Assembly: GCA_032622095.1 (NCBI GenBank)
Contig: CP136064.1
Coordinates: 247,227,827 to 247,291,826 of the forward strand
From: Siphonodentalium dalli
Lineage: Eukaryota > Mollusca > Scaphopoda > Gadilida > Siphonodentaliidae
Length of the DNA: 64,000 nucleotides
Direction: 5' to 3'
Positions 21,359 to 34,165 of the stretch are shown piece by piece. The notes under the pieces were generated by a model. The model did not search any database. It saw only the letters and a list, made by a program, of their open reading frames with translations, and was not told the origin of the DNA. How positions within the stretch are numbered: the stretch's first letter is position 1; each line of letters opens with the position of its first letter. Made by a program: the position numbers and the translations under genes.

Positions 21359-24350
21359 TCAGTAGTACAGAAAGGGATCTTCCTCTCGGTCCTTCAGTTT
21401 AGATAAGAGATCTTTTTTTATGCAAAATTTCCGGTACTTGATGTCAATGGGTAGATGTACAGTTTTGTCAAGTCTATTCCAGAGTCTTATTCCTGTGTAG
21501 AAAAAAGACTTTTTCTCATAACAACTTACATGAGGGAGGATGAATTTCAGTTTACCTGACCGGGTTTCAGATTGATCAGCCTCATTGTCCGAAACATTTA
21601 TATCCCCTTCTTTATTTGATCGTTTGAAATGTTCATTAAAATATACTGGGGCTTGCTTATCTGAGATCTTCATAACCATTGTCAATTTCCTAAAGTTAAC
21701 TCTTTCACATACCGGCAGCCAATTTACTTTTAGAAATTCCGAATAGCCAATATGTGTCCTACAATTTAGATCTAAAATGTATCTTACTAGCCTATTCTGG
21801 GTTGCATGTAATCGGATCTTTGTTCTCTGCGTTAAGACTAGTGTACCAAAAGCTTGAACTATAGTCAAAATGACATTGAATGAGGGCCAAGGATAGAGTT
21901 CTTTTGCAGTATTGGTTGAGGTAAGATGCCTTTCTGTACAATAATTTCAACTTAGAGTTTGCCTTCTGCAATATGTGTGCTGCCATTAGTTCACCATTAA
22001 GATGGTGGTCTAAAATGGCCCCGAGATATGTTACGGAGTCACTGGATCTGATGGTCACGCCATCACAGCAAACACTCAGCTGGGATTTATTTTTCAATTT
22101 ATGTGGTAATCCGAAAAGAATTGATTCTGATTTTCCCAGGTGTAAAGATAGTTTATTATCCACCAGCCAAGCGCTCAGTTTGCTCAGTTCTACGCTGAGA
22201 GTTTGTTCAATGATGTGCACATCAGATCCAGAGACAATAAGGGCAGAGTCATCTGCATATAAGAGAAGTTGGCAAGACACAGCCATGGAAGCATCGTTAA
22301 CATACAGTAAAAACAGTAGAGGACCTAAAATATGGAGTACGCCACAGGAAATATCTTCAAAATCGGATAATGTACCATTTACATCAACAGCTTGGGATCC
22401 CCCATTCAGGTAGCTGTGAAACCACAGAAGTGCGCTTTCATCCAAACCGATAACCTTAAGTTTTTGCAATAAAATTTCATGATCTACTGTATCAAAAGCC
22501 TTTTGAAGGTCTATCAGGACCATACCTGTAAGGCTACCCTTGTCCATCTAACTACGAATTTGATCTGTGAGGTATAACAGACATGTGTCTGTTGAAAACC
22601 CTGACCTAAAACCAGATTGGTAGCCATATAATAAATTTTGTTTTTGTAAATATTCCTCAAGTTGTTTGTATACAATTCTTTCTATTATTGTTGAGGCTAA
22701 ATTCAGTACGGAGACAGGTCTGTAATTTCCAGGCTGTGTCTTCTCCCCCTTATTATAGATTGGTACGACCCTAGCTCTTTTGAGCTCTTCTGGGACATGC
22801 CCATTGTGAATAGAAAGATTCACTATATGGGTGAGTGGAGATGTTAAAACAGCAGCACCATCCTTCAAAAATCTTGCCGGTATCCCATCGGGGCCCGTGG
22901 CTTTGGATGAGCACAGACTTTCTAGTATCTTATGAACTTCATCTTCATCAACAACATGCAGTTTAAGTTTGTTGATGGGATCTACTTTGCTTCTATATTA
23001 GTTAACAAGAGTCAAGTTGTTGAAGATACCAGGAGCCTTTGTGAGTTTATTCAGAAGATTAGATGATATATTGCAAAAGAAATTATTGAATTCTTTAGCA
23101 ATGATCACTGCATTAAAGCAAACTTCTTCATTGATCTTTAGAGCATAGTTAGTTTTCTTACTGGTTTTTTTTTATGGACAACCAAGTTTTTTCAATAATT
23201 TCCATAGCTCTTTAGGTCTGTTTCTATTTGCATCTAATTGTTTGGTAAAATATGTTAACTTTGCATCCCGTATCATATGTTGGGCTTTATTTCTCAGGTT
23301 TTTATAAGACTCTAAGTCAGTAATTTCTTTTGACTTTCTGTATTTATGAAGCATTAAGTTTCTATCTTTAATAGTTGTTAGAATGTCTGAGCTCATCCAT
23401 TCCTCGGTACCCCCCTTTATCCTAACATCTTTCATAGGTGAAATATCATTTATCACGGATAGCAGATTCTTTTTAAAGAGAAGCCAGGCCTGTGTAACAT
23501 CATTACAACAAATGACTTCCATCCAGTCCACATGTGTTTGCAGTTTATCACAAAAATCTGAAATTGAGTAGTTCTTGAGACTACGAGTCTTTATTGTGTT
23601 ATGCTCATATGATCTTGCTTTAGTCTTCTTTCTATTGCAAAAAATCATGCTATGATCACTCAGGCCAATGTCAATGACACCGGACTGTGTGATCATAGAA
23701 GGATCTGAGGCGAAAATTAAGTCAATGAGTGAGGATGAGTTTTGACTAATTCTGGTAAAGTCTTTTATTAATTGACTGAGGCTAAAAAGCCTTTTGATAG
23801 TATCAACGTTCTTATGAAGGGAACTGTGAGTTGACTTGTTTGAGACGTCAACGTTAAAATCACCCAAAAGAATTACCTCAGAATCTATGAAGTCATTTTC
23901 GAGGCCAAGCTTCTCTAGTTTATCAAAGAAATCATACTGTCTTGGTGGGCGATACCATACCCCAATCAATAAGGGTTTACTCTTGGGGAAAAGTATGTCT
24001 ACCCAGCATGCTTCTATACCCTCTGTGGTTAGGCTATCTCTAACATTAAAATTTAAAGAATCATGTATATAGAGACATACACCTCCGCCTTGTCTATTAC
24101 AAATGACAGAATATTTATCAATCTTGATTTCAGAATTTGTTACAGATGGATCTAACCAGGTTTCAGAAAATGCCAAAATTTGTGCCTTTGATTCTTCCGC
24201 AAAATATCGGAGTTCGTCGATCTTATGTAAAATACTGCGGCAATTAAGATGAATCACTTTAAGACCATTTGATTTGAAAATATCATATGACATGTCATGC
24301 AAATTGATGTTGATAGATTCGTTTGCGTCAATGAGTGTTTCCGACTGCAA
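21359..24350 (-). pseudogene. LINE ORF2: AP endonuclease and reverse transcriptase, few breaks
   Basis: The 392-codon first segment (23172-24350) is an endonuclease/exonuclease/phosphatase domain with HLNCRS near residue 34, SETW near 62, LGDFNVD near 165 and SDHSMIFC near 230. A run of T near 23166-23173 marks a frame break. The RT then reads through GPDGIPARFL and NYRPVSVLN (22548-22868), an in-frame stop at 22548-22550, then palm motif A LIDLQKAFDTVDH, a changed motif B (SCGVLHILGPLLF, normally VPQGS) and motif C YADD at 22248-22259. A last frame change near 21800-21870 leads into the RT thumb and C-terminus, ending at 21359. At least three inactivating changes. Confidence 0.85.
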
Positions 24351-24389
24351 GTCAATGACATCTTCATCAAAACAGTTTAGACCGGGTAG

Positions 24390-24722
24390 TTATTTAAACA
24401 AACACGGAGTACAGCGAAAGTTCAGGTCTTCGAGGAACTCTTGATAGTGGTGGTACTTCGTATTGTTTATTCCACAGCATCTTGTGTGCGTCCAGATTCC
24501 GCATCCATCACAGTCAACGGCTTTACTTGATTTTATAACGCCTTTTGAACAGACGGAGCATGGGTATTTGAGAGTTCTTCCACCTGGAACGTGCGTCGCG
24601 TTTCCCACGGCAGCGGCCAACTGAGTAAGGGCAATACATAACCAAGACAGTCGCAACATTGTCGATAAAGTTAGAAGAAATCCCAAAGATTGTTGAAGAA
24701 TTTTCACATGTAACAGCAGCAA
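24390..24722 (-). CDS. LINE ORF1 with PHD-type zinc finger
   Basis: The 110-codon frame opens with a hydrophobic leucine-rich region (residues about 1-45). It ends in a C4HC3 pattern: CSVC near residue 56, CDGCGIWTHTRCC near 72-84, and CTPC at the end. This matches the PHD finger found in ORF1 of several CR1/L2-group LINEs. The frame stops 39 bp before the first Met of ORF2 and in the same frame, so the two may once have been one reading frame or linked by reinitiation. ORF1 is short for the family, which usually also has an esterase or coiled-coil region, so it may be reduced. Confidence 0.7.
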   Translation of the reverse strand: MLLLHVKILQQSLGFLLTLSTMLRLSWLCIALTQLAAAVGNATHVPGGRTLKYPCSVCSKGVIKSSKAVDCDGCGIWTHTRCCGINNTKYHHYQEFLEDLNFRCTPCLFK

Positions 24723-25025
24723 AAACTCATGAGATAGTATCAGCCAATCAATAGGTTAAGAGTCCTGTATGGAGCTTCAAAGCGTGTTTCCTTTGTACTG
24801 GACTTACCAGGTAAATGAACAGTTCAACATCCAGTGGATACATCATATAAAGTAATTTAATGTAAGTAAAGAACGTCAAAGTATGAAGAAGATTTCCGAA
24901 AATATGAAGGCCGCCATGTTGGATTTTCATTTGATTGACCGACCTTTCAGTGCAGCAAACCACTCCAAATGTCACGTTAATGTGCAAACTTGACCACCAC
25001 TCTCCAGCTATGTAGATTTCCACAA

Positions 25026-25165
25026 ACCATCATAATATAAACAAACACCATAAAAGTAACTTTTTATGCCTTTGTTTACATCACAATGGTCAAACAAATG
25101 ACAATAACATAATGTTTATGCGATATTTCTTATTTGTATACGGACAAAGTCTGTCTACATTTTGA
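25026..25165 (+). mobile_element. MITE family F1, copy 4, continuation after the LINE
   Basis: Begins with ACCAT, the probable 5-bp target duplication of the LINE (also at 20716-20720). It continues the F1 consensus to CTACATTTTGA, where repeat unit A begins at 25166. The right end of this F1 copy was not found. Confidence 0.75.
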
Positions 25166-27481
25166 CGCTGAAATTTAACTTTAACCCCTCTTTTAAGGGG
25201 TTTTCCAAATTTAAAGAGCGTTTCGTGATTAAATAAGTTATTCAATATCGCAATTAATCCTACCATGAAATATGCGAATTAAAATTAGTCATATAGGTAG
25301 GTATGACTCTGAGAGATATGATGCCACATTTGTAGGGTAAAACTGGAACTCACCGTCCAAGACGGCCGTCAAAATGGCGGCTGAAAGAGGAAATTTGACG
25401 TTTTTTCACTAATATCTTCTAGATAAGGTTCGCTGTGTGGAACTGGTTTGGAGATGGGACTTTATTTTGTATTGTTCGTGTTAACTGATCATTAGAGCAA
25501 TGAAATATGCCATTCGTGTGATTCCAGTCCCTTCCGATCCCTCAATAATTCGATTATACAGAACTCGGTATGACATTTCACCGAAAATCACCGTTAGGAT
25601 TCTAGTCATATTTTAACAAGAAATTGACAGAACTGTGCAAATTAAGTGAGGCATACAATTAATTACGAATATTTGAACTCAATCAACAAAAATTGTCACT
25701 TTGTCGTAAAATGGCTGCCAAAATGGCGGCCAAAACCTGGAAAATGGTAAATATTGCCCCAGCATGCCATGTAATCGCTTACAAGTTGTGATTTACGAAT
25801 ACAATTGGCTATGCTGTCTACATTAAATTTTAGCATTTTTGATGCACATTTGTTAAGTGTTACTAATGTAACCAATGACATTTCCAGAAGTATTGGATTT
25901 TTATATCACAAGCTTGACATCAAAATTGGCAAAAATTTACTTTTCGAGTCTGGACCATTAATTCAAGTAAATGGGACTATCTTTGGTATCAAAGATGTTT
26001 ATTGTTTTTGGTAATTTTGTTTTACATATATCCCGAGTAGTATTCTCTGTTCCCAAGAGTTAGCAAATTGTAACTCACTTGGTTAGTAACCATATTACTT
26101 AATCCACTGACTACTACGTGTTTCATTCTCGTTGTCCCTGTACCTTCTGGGGCATGATTAATTCATTTAAATGATGTACTGTAGTGTGGATTTTTGCCAA
26201 AAATGTCTTTTGGGACTCTGGCCATATATTTTAACGGAAAAAGGCAGAATGTCTAAACGGAACAGAGTGAAACCATATTAGCATAAAAAATCAACTTAAT
26301 GATATGGTGTATATCAAAATGGTAGCCAGGGAGTTATTGTATGGTCATGAATGGTGCGAAGGAGTAGCCTATACGGTGATGGGGTGGTGTGTCCATGGTG
26401 AGATGCATATGTATACAAGGGGTGACTGTATGGTCATGTGTGAGGTGATTAGCTATACAAGGATTATGTGTATGGTTATTGGAGTGGTGTATTCAGTATA
26501 GTACAGTAGGTAGTCATTGTATGTCTCTTTCTTCGGTCTATAGCATGACATTAACCAATGCCCGTGTGATTTGTGGTACAATTCCGAATATCTAGGGTGA
26601 CACCCCATAGTTTCGAATGATCAGTAGGGGTGATTTTATAGATATAAAGTGCTAGTGGTTTCTGGCGCCATTCATGTGGTATGTATATTAAGACAAGGTG
26701 GGATATGAATTTGTGTAATTTTAGAAGGTGTTCTAGACTGATGAAAAAAATAAGTGCAAGTGACCTTGACCCCACCCACAGACAGCAGTGGCGTTTTCTG
26801 CGAAACAGTGGCTCTAGATACTGGGTCCATATTTTAGCACCCAAAATTTGTCATCTGCATTAAAAAATTATTTTCTGGTATTTTTAACGGCGAAAGTTTG
26901 AATTTTTTTCACATTGATGTTGGAAGCCAGAGGCCTTTAAACCAACATAGGTGACCATGCTTGAAAAAAATCTGGTATTCGTGCCCCTTGGGTATGAAAA
27001 TGTATTATTTTGGTCATTTTTTGAATAAAAATCACATTTTTAATCAAAAGATCAAGGGCCATAACTATTGATCGCCTATATATTATGGAAGTTATGTATC
27101 AAATTCTGAATGCCTATTCTGTACTAATTTCAGGCATATATATATATTGTCTATATGGTTTGCATGGGATCATAATCCAGATAAATTTCAATGAATCTAT
27201 GGGCCCCCTATTTTTTGGCCCATTCCTGTTGAAACTGTGGAGTGTCACCTAGAATTGTACCACAAAACGACGTTCGTGTCTCCATGGGAATACATGATAT
27301 TGACCAATCAGGACGAGCCTTGTATGTAGGTTTAGGCAAGGTCGTATTACAAGTGTATATATATAGTGACTGTATGGTAATGTGTGGGATATACATGCCT
27401 ACATTGGGTGACTATTGTCACGGATGCGTGTATATGTATGCATATGTTGGCTGTATGATCACGTATGGGACTGCGGGTGTA

Positions 27482-27528
<47 letters not shown>

Positions 27529-27815
27529 TGGTTGTATGCTTATGTGCAATGTATATAGGTGTACATGGAATGACTGTATCATGATTGTTGAAGTGTACAT
27601 GCATACCTGGAGCATAGCTGGATGGTCTTTGGTGGTGTATGGGTATATATGAAGTGCCCATGTGGTCATGGTTGCATATGTGATGTATATGCATCTCTAC
27701 CATATTACGTTATGGGGTGTAATGTTATGTATATTACGTGATGTCATTGGCGAACAATGGGGAGCCTCGCCCTGAATTATATTCCTAATAGGTGTATTAC
27801 CGCATAGTATGTTAA
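25166..27815 (+). repeat. Repeat unit A (forward copy)
   Basis: It begins CGCTGAAATTTAACTTTAAC and ends GTATTACCGCATAGTATGTTAA. The reverse complement of this unit occurs at 34795-36207, but there 26455-27768 of the forward copy are missing (junction GTGATTAG / GCCTCGCCC). No transposase. It contains AAAATGGCGGC-type motifs (25374, 25720) and GT-rich sequence with ATGGTCATG near 26340-26440. It interrupts an F1 MITE at its left edge. The internal 1.3-kb block not in the reverse copy holds the (AT)n tract and nothing coding that I trust. Confidence 0.75.
27485..27525. repeat. (AT)n microsatellite
   Basis: About 20 uninterrupted AT units. Confidence 0.95.
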
Positions 27816-29035
27816 TTAAAGTGCAGGTAGTAATAATTAAGACCACCCGATATATGTTTATTAACCACGCTTAATCTGGTCAATGTAGTCTAGAGTGTTC
27901 AAAGAAATAACACCGCAGACGAAGCGGTTGCTAATTTTGCTCCCGACGTCAATCAGAGCGTAAGCCCTCCTCTTTGCTAAGAATAGTCGGCCTCTTTCGG
28001 AGAACTTCGGAAATGACGTCACAAGTTGAAGACGTATTTCCCCCAGTGCGCGAATGTAAACAACGAATGTTTTAAAGATATGTTTCGATAAAACACTCAC
28101 GTTTTCGAGTACTTTGCGTTTAATTTGGAGCCAGAATATGATTAAAGTTTTCTACACGCTGTACACGCAGTGCTTTCTTGTGAGTAGCAGCTATTGCATT
28201 CGTCAGATCGCAACCAAATGACGAAATACTGACATCACTGTGGGAAAAATGTGTTAGTTTATTCCACAGGCCTTCTAATTTCTAAACAGTGATAATTGAG
28301 TGATAAATATTTTTTGAATTAATTAGTCCACTTACCGTAATATAGAGAATAGATGAATTAAAATTTGTATTTATTAAGATCTCAGTCACTGTTTAGAAGG
28401 CCTGTACACGTGGTTTCTTCAGAAATAAAAAAAAATCAAACTTCGAACAACTGTACAGGCCTATTCACAGTACTGGAAGTTTGCTTTTGGTGTGTTCAGT
28501 TGCTCCCAAAAGCATCGTGAGTGAGTTTTCACTTGATGGCAATTTGAATTTAAATCCAGGTGTTGTCACAAAATTTTATTAAAAAATTAAGTTTCTACAT
28601 GTAGTAACTGGTGTTTGGGATTCCGTGTGGAGGGGCAGTAGTGGTGGGTATATGTTAAAATGATTGTATTCTCAGTTTTTGAATTCATTTCCCTGAAATT
28701 ATAAGAAGTTTATGTCCTCAGGTAAACAAATATTTCAAAAAAAAAATGGCACAGCACTTAATCTGCCAAACATTGGTATTTACATGTATATCAAATTCAC
28801 GGGGCAATAATTAAGTTAAACATGTAGTGAGGCATCCACAGCTAAGCACTGTAAGTGCATGTAGCCATTTTCCTGTTTCACCCTCTCTGCATGCTGGTCA
28901 ATAAAATAAGACTCATTTAAATTCAAAAACCTTTGTATGACTATATTGTGGCAAATATGATTCAGTGGGTGATATATTGTGGCAAATATGATTCAGTGGG
29001 TGACTGTTCTTCATTTCAAGATCTCTCGCTCTCTA

Positions 29036-29064
29036 TATATGTATATATATATATATATATATAT
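29036..29064. repeat. (AT)n microsatellite
   Basis: TATATATGTATATATAT... tract in the left arm; the counterpart in the right arm near 40730 is shorter and degraded. Confidence 0.85.
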
Positions 29065-30244
29065 CAAGGAACTTCTAGCTCAATCTCATCAGCTATTTAT
29101 CACGGTCATGCAACTACTATTGTCAGCATTCTGTGTTAGAATATCATGTACCGTGGTTCCGTCTCCAGTTTCCAGACATTAAGACCACCTGCAATTAACA
29201 GATTCGAACATCTTACAATGGGGATGGGGAATCAGTGCTAAATTGAGTACTGGTCAGTACATACACCACATACCAATACATTAGGTATATAGCCGTATAA
29301 TGTGTATAATTGTATATACGCCTAAAATGTTGGAAGCATCATGTATCAAATGTTAATTGATTTGTCCCTATCTCAAGGCCAAAGTCAAAATTATTTGTGG
29401 TTAAGGTTTTCCTTACCTACCCTATTACCCCCCCCCCCCCAACTCTAAAGTTTTGTCATGCTTTTCATGAAATTTGTTCTCAATTTTGTATATAAAAAAC
29501 AAAACATAAACTTCAGTGCCTCAATCTGAATGGGATTTTCTCTGTCAAAGCATTGTGCTTATCACAGTTTATACCAAGAAAATCAAAATTAGGCTGATCT
29601 AAATATTTTAGAAGACACGAAAAGCCATATGAAAATGTCAAAGTATAATAACAAAATAATTAAAAAATACACACAGACCGTAAATTTTACATTTTGTTTT
29701 TCTTTGTCATGTAACACTGAATATGTTTCAGACTTAATAGTATCTGAAGTGAAACCGTGATGTGAATTAATTGTGTTGCCTTTTGTGGGGCAAAGAAAAT
29801 CCTGAATTTAAACTAAACAAAAAGAAATGGAAATCCATTGTCTACCACTTACCTCTACAGGTATTCATTTCTAAAAGTTCTCGTGAAGCTGTCAGTGAGA
29901 CATAGATAGACTGCATGAGTGTCTGGATTTTGACGGAATTATCGCACGAGATTTGTTGGCGGAGCGATACCTCGAGTGCTGAACGCGCAACAGGTCATAA
30001 CTGCAGCCCCATAATTACATCGACGCGTCATCGGTTTCGGAAAGAAGAAAGCGTAATGTTTTGGGCGCATTTGGACTCGCGCAGGATTGACTTAATAAAT
30101 CATCATGTTTCAATATAAAGAGCCTCGTTGTTCCTGTTAACTTTGCCAAGGGCGCTATGGGATATTTTGGGCTGGTTTTGTCACGATACACTTTTCGATT
30201 TAAATACATTTACAAAAGTGGCTTTTTCGCTAAATGTATATAAA

Positions 30245-30298
30245 TATAAGGATTAACTGTCATGTGGAAAACAGTCCACATGACAGTTAATCCTTATA
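30245..30298. repeat. Perfect 24-bp stem with 6-base loop
   Basis: TATAAGGATTAACTGTCATG continued by TGGA pairs without mismatch with its reverse complement at 30275-30298 around a loop AAACAG. It lies in the part of the left arm that has no counterpart in the right arm. Confidence 0.9.
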
Positions 30299-31189
30299 CT
30301 AATCTGAATTATTGTAAAACGTGCGTATAATTCCCATATTCACAGAGAGATGAAATGCGATCTTATTGAGAATTTATAATTGACTGGTCAGTCATTGCAG
30401 TTAAATTCAATTCAATTTATTGTATAACTCATCGTCGTGTATTGACATAATTGAGAGTAATATAATAAATACAATTAATATATTATAAATTATTGCATTG
30501 CATATGCTTGGTGTACATTTGAAATATAAGTGTAGTGTTTTTGACCAAATATATATACACGTGTATATAATAATTATATGTGTACATAATATGTGTATAT
30601 AGTCATTTCAATTTGTTTGTTAATTTTAAATGGGGGGGAGTAGGATAAAGAAACAAATAATAATGATGAATTATGATCCGCGGGATATGGACGTTATATT
30701 TTGGACTTTGTTAATATACAAAGCGAGGTTTACCAGTGTTCGTCTATTGCCATAATTAAACAATTCGGCTAGTTTAAATATGTTCGGTCTTCTGTAGTAA
30801 TAATTAACGTAAGTCACTAGCAAAAACCGAAGCAAAATGTGTATATTTTATTTTAAACAGAATTCGCCGACGAATTATAATAGCGCTGGGCTTCCCACAT
30901 CTAACAATGATTAAATATTCTGAAGTTTTATTGAGAAATCGAAAATGAAAGTACAATCAGCCAACAGAGTGCATGCATGGACCTACATTATATGACCCCG
31001 CTGCCATCTGGACTGGTAACATGCATGGACGCGTCCGAACTTTTGGGCGAATAGTTATTTACTTGAGTGATCGATTCCATTTTTAACCAACGAGGGGTAG
31101 GCCTATATTAATATGATATCGCATATGGTTATCATTGCGAACTCGAACAGGTCTAACAAATACACGTGTTCCGTACATTGGGCCACATA

Positions 31190-31272
31190 GGGTGCTATGA
31201 AGCGTATTTTGTTCTTTATAAATATTTAAAGGGTGCTATGAAGCGTATTTTGTTCTTTATAAATATTTAAAT
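31190..31272. repeat. Tandem duplication of about 41 bp
   Basis: GGGTGCTATGAAGCGTATTT followed by TGTTCTTTATAAATATTTAAA occurs twice in a row. The right arm (38340-38370) has one version. Confidence 0.85.
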
Positions 31273-31390
31273 AAAAATGAATCGCTTTGGGTTGGCCGAA
31301 TGTGCATGTATCAATAATGCTGCGGCAATGCTGGGTAGAAATAATATATTGATTGATCGTGATCCTCGCCAGCCGACCTTGTAAATTCCA

Positions 31391-32533
31391 TGCGCGGACT
31401 TTTCAAATCTACGTATTTTGATCAGTAGCTGGGTTTTTTTTTTTAAAGCACATGGCTCACAATAAAAATGTAAAATGTTTTCCGCGATAGGCATACAAAA
31501 ATACTCATTGAAAAAAAATAAAAAATTAGCAGATAAATATGAAGAAGAAAAAAATATGAAAATTAATTGGCTGAAGCGAAATTTTTTACGGACTAAAACA
31601 AAATTGTGAAGCCCCCATGCCTCAGAGGAATATATCGCAAAAATCACTGAAAAACGCCAAATCTAGTGATGCCAACTTGATGATAAAAGCTGCTCGAGTA
31701 GGCAGGCGGTCCCATGAGAAATTAGTTAAACAACAGAGGGACGGTGATTGTTCATAAAGCCCCACAAACAGTACAAATAATGTTCAGATATTGTACTTAT
31801 ACTACATAGGGCTAATATTTATAATGGCCAACAAATGTGGACTAAATCACGAAAAAGTACCGTACCCAATATTCTACAGTGGTTGAGGTATCAATTAGTT
31901 ATGGTATTAATTTATTTCTCTGAAAGATGTGGGCAACTGGGTATATCAGTCTATCAGAAACACACACAATCACCCTGTACTATTAATATCGCGCCCCGTA
32001 CTCTTATTTATATGGACCCCCCCCCCCCTGTACCTTTATTTCACCCCGGCTATTATTTGGATCCCGATCGAGAGTAGTGCTACAATCTCTCTGCACCGTC
32101 CAAATTATTTCTAGAATGTTACATTGTTGCCGGAATTTGGTGGATCTGTGACATTTGATAAACAATTATGACAGTTCAAACTCTGATCGGTGAATTGTCG
32201 ATATGTACGGTAGAAAGTCTATCGCAAATCCGAAATCACAATGTCGCAGACAACAACAAAAATAGAACAGCTTAACATCGAAATGCATGCTGCGTCGACC
32301 AATTTTGATCAACGTTACACAAACAATGCAGTCTTCAACTCGTGACGTCACAAGTGCGGAACGTCGCTTTCATGATTTCGCCGATTCAAAAATATTTTTC
32401 CGTGACGTCGTCTTTGATGACGCGCTGTATCAAAACAGTTTTGCAGAAGCGACTTTTACTCTGCAGTGGGTCACTATTTGGAGTTGAATTACATAAATGC
32501 GCGCATATAACCGAAATAGTCGCGACCTACACT
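31391..32533. other. Diverged sequence between arm and zinc-finger element
   Basis: No gene. The last 230 bp, read on the - strand, show weak similarity to the start of the left arm (AAGTG(C/T)AGGT, then GACGTCAC.AGTTGAAGAC). They may be an older copy of the A-to-arm junction. There is a poly-C run near 32021. Confidence 0.4.
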
Positions 32534-33228
32534 TTAAAGGGACACGATGCATTCTGTGTGAATATTAAAGGGAGACAATGCGCTCGCAATGCGTGAATGT
32601 TAAAGGGACGGCACTCTCGGTATGATAATGTTAAAGCGACACGAGGTACTCATAAGGACACTCGGCACTCACTTTGGGTGAATGTTAAAGGGACACACGG
32701 CACTCGCAGTGGGTGCAAGTTAAAAGGACACACAACAAAATTTTAAACTTCAAAATTTCAAAAAAAGATTAAACACTTACAAAACTTAATTTTTTTCAAA
32801 AATAAAAAAAAAATGTTAAAACTTAAAAAAAAAAATCCTAAATTGAAAATAAATTGTAATTTAAAAAATGTTTTTTTTCTTAAAAAAAAAAAAAAATACA
32901 AAACTTTAAAAAAAAAAAAAAAATTGAAACAAAATTGAAATGTTCAAAAATTAAATAAAATTATAAAATTAAACAAAACCAAATTAATTTAAAAAAAAAT
33001 AAAAATTATTTCCAAAAAAAAAAAAAAAAACTTCAAATATTTCAATTTTTTTTAAATCTTTCAAATTGTTCACGAATTATGATATCATTTTACCAATTTA
33101 AAAACTTTAAATTTTCGGGCTCTTAATGTACCTTTTATCAATAAGTATATTTCGTATATCTTCTCTCCCACCCAAATATGAACATATAACGAAGACGGGA
33201 ATAACATTTTGATGAAGTTAATTGAAAT

Positions 33229-33317
33229 TTAATCATTGTCTGAATCTTCGACCGTTAGATTTATTTCTAGGAGTTTCTTGAATTTTCTCATCACTTCATC
33301 CGCATCCCATTCATTAT
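33229..33317 (-). pseudogene. Second copy of the zinc-finger gene 3' end
   Basis: On the - strand about 29 codons read NNEWDADEVMRKF and on to an acidic end (EDSDND) with TAA at 33229-33231. The same opening occurs on the + strand at about 34118 (NNEW.ADEAMR), where a deletion of about 50 bp follows. This shows that the inverted repeats reach into the 3' end of the coding sequence. The rest of this second copy is missing. Confidence 0.55.
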
Positions 33318-33613
33318 TATATCCACTCGGCACTGTGGATGAATGTTAATAGGACACAACAAAATTTTAAACTTCAAAAATTGCCAAAAAAGATTAAAAA
33401 CTTACAAAACTTTATTTTTTTCTCCAAAAATAAAAAAAATGTTAAAACTTTAAAAACTGAATTTTTTCAAAACATTTAATTTTTTTTTAATTTTTCAAAA
33501 ATAAAAAAAAGAAGAAAATAAACGTACGATTAACGCGGCGGGTGTATACGAAACCATATTCTCACTTCTTTTCGCTGATATAAGGGCGATCGTTCTTCCA
33601 ATAATTCGAGATA

Positions 33614-34165
33614 ATGCACGGCTGCCATTTATGCAGAAAGATCTTCTCGACGAACTACAATCTACAAAGACATAAGAATAGTAAACACGGAGTTATGTCA
33701 GGATCGAAGAAAGATATATTCGGGCGATACGAAGATGCTGCGTATAACCGAGAAACGGTTCTAGATTCGGACGAAGATGAACGGGAAACGTTATCAGATT
33801 CGGAGGATGATACTGTCGCCGGTGGTAGAGCGGTAATCGGCCGTCAGAAAGCTGCGCGATGTGCGGCGAGATGAGCACATTCAAAAGTATGTTGAAACGC
33901 GTCAACGATGATGCAGAAGCGGCGTAAGTGTGGTCTGATAAGGTTGATCAACTGATGGAAGAAGATAGCATGTCCGAAGAAAAGTCTGAGGAAAAAGCTC
34001 AACGAGAATGCATCAACACAGAGTTTGATCTCTTTCTCAAAATTTACAGACGGTTGATAGAATACTAGCATCGATTGAAAACATCCCCCATACATAACAC
34101 TATCATGAAGAAAATGGTCAAATAATAATGAATGGGTTGCGGATGAAGCGATGAGAAATGATTAA
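33614..34165 (+). pseudogene. C2H2 zinc-finger protein with acidic and helical regions
   Basis: The first 86 codons (33614-33874) start with a well-formed C2H2 finger (C-x2-C-x12-H-x4-H, residues about 4-25: CHLCRKIF...LQRHKNSKHG). An acidic SDEDERETLSDSEDD stretch follows. The coding character then continues in a second frame from about 33850, with STFKSMLKRV, a charged helix (MEEDSMSEEKSEEKAQREC) and FLKIYRRLIEY, to about 34165, through stops at 33927, 34066 and 34126. It resembles a multi-copy family of zinc-finger, acidic, helical proteins that I recall from marine invertebrate genomes but cannot name. It may be a transposon- or virus-derived DNA-binding protein. Confidence 0.6.

Larger units (their letters stand above)
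20721..25025 (-). mobile_element. Nearly full-length CR1/L2-like LINE
   Basis: A 4.3-kb element lies on the - strand and interrupts an F1 MITE. A 5-bp ACCAT flanks it on both sides. On the coding strand the 3' end is AAATAAATCAATCA, a short-repeat tail of the kind CR1/L2 elements have. It encodes a PHD-finger ORF1 and an ORF2 with apurinic endonuclease and reverse transcriptase. 5' and 3' untranslated parts are about 0.3 kb and 0.64 kb. ORF2 has a few breaks, so this copy is probably inactive, but it is well preserved. Confidence 0.85.
27816..31390. repeat. Left arm of a long inverted repeat
   Basis: The sequence from TTAAAGTGCAGGTAGTAATA to about 31390 has its reverse complement in blocks across 38213-43882. 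Block pairs seen by eye: 27816-28570 with 43125-43882; 28590-28650 with 42517-42575; 28640-28740 with 41300-41398; 28790-29170 with 40610-40855; 29170-29900 with 39950-40610; 30825-31390 with 38213-38655 plus 39690-39800. About 900 bp near 29.9-30.8 kb is not matched. The short open frames in this arm (for example 27861-28100, - strand) differ from the other arm mainly at amino-acid-changing positions, so I do not call them genes. Confidence 0.75.
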
